NCBI GenBank assembly: GCA_018374635.1
Contig: JAHAEW010000012.1
Location: forward strand, 1-50,739
Direction of reading: 5' to 3'
Source: Clostridiales bacterium
GTDB lineage: Bacteria; Bacillota; Clostridia; Oscillospirales; Oscillospiraceae
DNA length: 50,739 nt
The notes beneath the pieces are model-generated. The model was not told the DNA's origin, did no database searches, and worked only from the letters and a program-made list of their open reading frames with translations. Shown in pieces: positions 48,942-50,739 of this stretch (the first letter of the stretch is position 1; each line of letters opens with the position of its first letter). The translations under genes and the position numbers were made by a program.

Positions 48942-50165
48942 ATGGAGAATATCGTAAACAGCACCATCGCGCTCTACAAAGCATACCGCAAAACCCGCTG
49001 CGGAAAGCGCGACAACCCGACCGCCATGCGCTACCGCATGGAGGCCATCGAGCGCACCGTCGCCCTCTCTGAGAGGCTCCAGCGGCGCGACTATTCCTTC
49101 GGGCCCTACTACCCCTTCAAGGTGTACGAGCCCAAGGAACGGCTCGTCCTCGCCATCGACTTCGAGGGCAAAGTCGTCCAGCACTCGCTCTGCGACAACG
49201 TCCTCGAGCCGGCGTTCTCCCGGCGTTTCATCCGGGACAACTACGCCGGCCAGATCGGCAAAGGCACCCACGACGGCCTCGACCGTCTGGCTGCGGCCAT
49301 GCGCCACTATTTCTTCAGCCGAAAGGCAGCAGACGAAGCAGCCCGCAAGGCTGCCGGCCTGCCGCCTCGGCCGATGAACGAGTGGGACTACGCCGACGGC
49401 TGGGTACTGAAGGGCGATTTTTCAAAGTTCTTTTACACCCTGCTCCATTCCTACTGTTACGAGACGGCCTGCCGGGCCCTGAAGTGGCTGAAGGATCCAG
49501 AGCTGATCGACTTCGCTGAGTGGCTGCTGTGGCTCATAATCGACAGCACACCAGACCCCGGCATCCCGATCGGCAACCAGTCGAGCCAACTGCTCGCGCT
49601 GCTCTATCTGGACGCCTTCGACCACTGGCTGAGGGATGACCGCGGCCTCGTATATGGCAGGTACATGGACGACTTCTACATCATCCACAGCGACAAGCTG
49701 CTGCTCCGGCAGATACTCAAGGAGATCGAGGCGTACATCAAGCCGCTCGGCCTTCGGCTGAACGGCAAGACGCAGATCCTCCCGTTGAAGAACGGCATCG
49801 ACTTCCTCGGTTTTCACACCTACCTCACGCAGACCGGCAAGGTCGTGAGAAAAGTGCGAGCCAAGAGTATCGACAACATGAAGCGCAAGATCCGCAAGTT
49901 CCGCGGGCTGGTGGACTCCGGCAAGATGACACTCGACAGCGTCGTGCAATCCTACGCGAGCTGGACGGGCCACATCTCACACGGCAACACCTACCACCTG
50001 CGGCAGAACATGGACGCCTATTTCTTCAGCTATTTCCCGGAGCTCAAACCATCACCGAAAGGAGACACAACTCATGGCCCAAAAACTGAGCAACCTCGCA
50101 AACAAGTCGAAGGTCAAGTTCGGCAGCCTGTACGGCAGCCCGATCGTCTGGATCGTGGCCGATAA
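48942..50165 (+). CDS. DGR reverse transcriptase
   Basis: 407 aa. Reverse transcriptase with the DGR hallmark in motif 4, IPIGNQSSQ (GNQSSQ 211-216) instead of the group II intron QGxxxSP, and the catalytic YMDD (241-244). Also seen: WVLKGDFSKFFYTL, KPLGLRLNGKTQI, GIDFLGFHTY. There is no maturase or endonuclease domain. With Avd it copies template RNA into cDNA with errors at adenines, which then replaces variable repeats. ATG at 48942 preceded by GGGGAGA. The last 92 nt overlap the next target gene in another frame, so the C-terminal tail (about 30 residues) is shaped by that overlap. Confidence 0.95.
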   Translation: MENIVNSTIALYKAYRKTRCGKRDNPTAMRYRMEAIERTVALSERLQRRDYSFGPYYPFKVYEPKERLVLAIDFEGKVVQHSLCDNVLEPAFSRRFIRDNYAGQIGKGTHDGLDRLAAAMRHYFFSRKAADEAARKAAGLPPRPMNEWDYADGWVLKGDFSKFFYTLLHSYCYETACRALKWLKDPELIDFAEWLLWLIIDSTPDPGIPIGNQSSQLLALLYLDAFDHWLRDDRGLVYGRYMDDFYIIHSDKLLLRQILKEIEAYIKPLGLRLNGKTQILPLKNGIDFLGFHTYLTQTGKVVRKVRAKSIDNMKRKIRKFRGLVDSGKMTLDSVVQSYASWTGHISHGNTYHLRQNMDAYFFSYFPELKPSPKGDTTHGPKTEQPRKQVEGQVRQPVRQPDRLDRGR

Positions 50166-50739
50166 GAACCACGCAGGCTACCCCTCCAACAGCGTCACGC
50201 TCGTGACCAACCAGATCATCAAGATGCTGTGCTTCGACGCAACAGAACCGAGTAACGGCAACAGCGACCGCCGCGGCTACGGCAACAACCGCTACATCTA
50301 CTCGAACCTGCGCCAGTGGCTCAACAGCCCCGCGGCTGCCGGCCAGTGGTACACCGCACAGCACTCCGCAGACCAGACGCCGGACTCCTCCCACGTCTGG
50401 AACGGCGTCAACCCGTACAGTGGCCTCGCCGGTTTTCTGAACGCCTTCACCGCCAACGAGCGGGCGGCTCTGCTGAACACCACCATCACGGTCGGCAAGA
50501 GCTCCACAGACGGCGGCGGGACGGAGACCTGCACGGACAAGATCTTCCCCCTGTCCTGCACTGAGGTCGGCCTGAGCGGCGACCACGTCTGCGGCAGCAA
50601 GCTGGCGATCTTCAGCGACAACAACAGCCGCATCGCCACCGTGACGGCCTCCTGCGTCGCCAATTCCAACTATTCCAGCAACCCGGGCTCTGGCGCCGCG
50701 TGGTACTACTGGCTGCGGGACGCCTATGCCGGCTCGGCC
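50074..50739 (+). CDS. DGR target protein 2 (DUF6273-type C-type lectin fold), 3' end outside the window
   Basis: 222 codons are present, open at the window edge. IVWIVADKNHAGYPSNSV, LCFDATEPSNGNSDRRGYGN, YSNLRQWLNSPAAAGQWYT and YYWLRDAYAGSA are typical of DUF6273 lectin-fold DGR targets. The variable repeat starts at the last 13 nt, so the expected C-terminus is a diversified form of the template ending in GLRPA. AAAGGAG lies 9 nt before the ATG, inside the RT gene. Position after the tail fibre and RT suggests a virion adhesin or fibre tip. Confidence 0.9.
   Translation, partial: MAQKLSNLANKSKVKFGSLYGSPIVWIVADKNHAGYPSNSVTLVTNQIIKMLCFDATEPSNGNSDRRGYGNNRYIYSNLRQWLNSPAAAGQWYTAQHSADQTPDSSHVWNGVNPYSGLAGFLNAFTANERAALLNTTITVGKSSTDGGGTETCTDKIFPLSCTEVGLSGDHVCGSKLAIFSDNNSRIATVTASCVANSNYSSNPGSGAAWYYWLRDAYAGSA
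50727..50739 (+). repeat. Start of DGR variable repeat VR2, cut by window edge
   Basis: TGCCGGCTCGGCC equals the first 13 nt of the template (48653-48665). This part has no adenine, so identity is what a variable repeat should show. In frame it encodes AGSA of the target protein, where template-encoded SANNARN would follow. Confidence 0.8.

Larger units (their letters stand above)
12933..50739 (+). mobile_element. Prophage, contractile-tailed, lambda-like head; left and central part
   Basis: From about 12,933 to the window edge every supported gene is on the plus strand and fits a temperate phage: early replication and recombination genes, late regulator, packaging and head genes, a contractile tail, and a DGR. 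The left edge is taken from the change from rplU to phage genes and is approximate. No tRNA, integrase, repressor, holin or endolysin cassette is seen, so the right end, with att site and integrase, lies outside the window. At least 37.8 kb is present. Genes are intact with tight ATGA-type overlaps, so the phage may be functional. Confidence 0.93.

Noticed and set aside
48942..50165. Group II intron or retron reverse transcriptase
   Set aside because: Motif 4 is GNQSSQ, not QGxxxSP; no maturase or HNH domain, no intron RNA, no msr/msd; the TR and VR with adenine-only changes settle it as a DGR.

Overview
The window joins a stretch of clostridial chromosome (about 1-12,860) to the left and central part of a large prophage (about 12,930 to the right edge, still inside the phage). 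The host looks like a GC-rich, spore-forming, anaerobic Gram-positive of the Oscillospiraceae type. The evidence is an alpha/beta small acid-soluble spore protein, an L27 with an N-terminal extension next to the protease Prp, WalJ, and an iron-only hydrogenase-like protein beside an anti-sigma-type ATPase and a DRTGG protein. The species cannot be fixed from the sequence alone.

Chromosome, left to right: a minus-strand trio (hydrogenase-like Fe-S protein, HATPase, DRTGG protein); a DEAD-box RNA helicase; a divergent 6-phosphofructokinase; a phosphohexomutase converging on it across a perfect palindromic terminator; rlmH, walJ and murA on the minus strand; a spore protein; then obgE, rpmA, prp and rplU on the minus strand. 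rplU has a clear sigma-A promoter and a structured leader. Several host genes start with TTG or GTG.

Prophage, all genes on the plus strand: (i) an early block (12,968-28,296) with a HTH protein, unknown proteins, a DGR variable protein, DnaQ-like exonuclease, SleB-like cell-wall hydrolase, Gam/Gp157-like protein, ERF annealing protein, SSB, replisome organiser, DnaC-like loader, DUF4406, RecU-like resolvase, MT-A70 methylase, a replication-terminator-type protein, SprT-like protease, MazG-like protein, a ParB-methylase fusion and a sigma-like late regulator; (ii) a control gap with 10-bp phased repeats, an extended -10 promoter and a terminator; (iii) a lambda-like head and packaging block (terS, terL, gpW, portal, ClpP-like protease, decoration protein, capsid, connectors), probably with a cos site upstream of terS; (iv) a P2-like contractile tail (sheath, tube, gpE/E', tape measure, X, D, V, W, J, I, fibre); (v) a diversity-generating retroelement (DGR): avd, template repeat (TR), reverse transcriptase, and the start of a target gene cut by the window edge. 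Integrase, repressor and lysis genes are not seen and should lie to the right.

The most exciting result is the DGR. A 79-nt part of the TR (48,669-48,747) aligns without gaps to 15,979-16,057, inside an early-region gene 32.69 kb away. All 19 mismatches fall on the 23 TR adenines; all 56 non-adenine positions are identical. This is the signature of adenine-specific mutagenic retrohoming, so one retroelement seems to diversify both a fibre-side protein (C-terminal variable region starting at the last bases of the window) and a protein encoded amid replication genes. A second unusual trait is that four phage genes (first HTH gene, tail-Z-like gene, portal, avd) appear to begin with ACG or ATC placed 8-9 nt after a full GGAGG Shine-Dalgarno.
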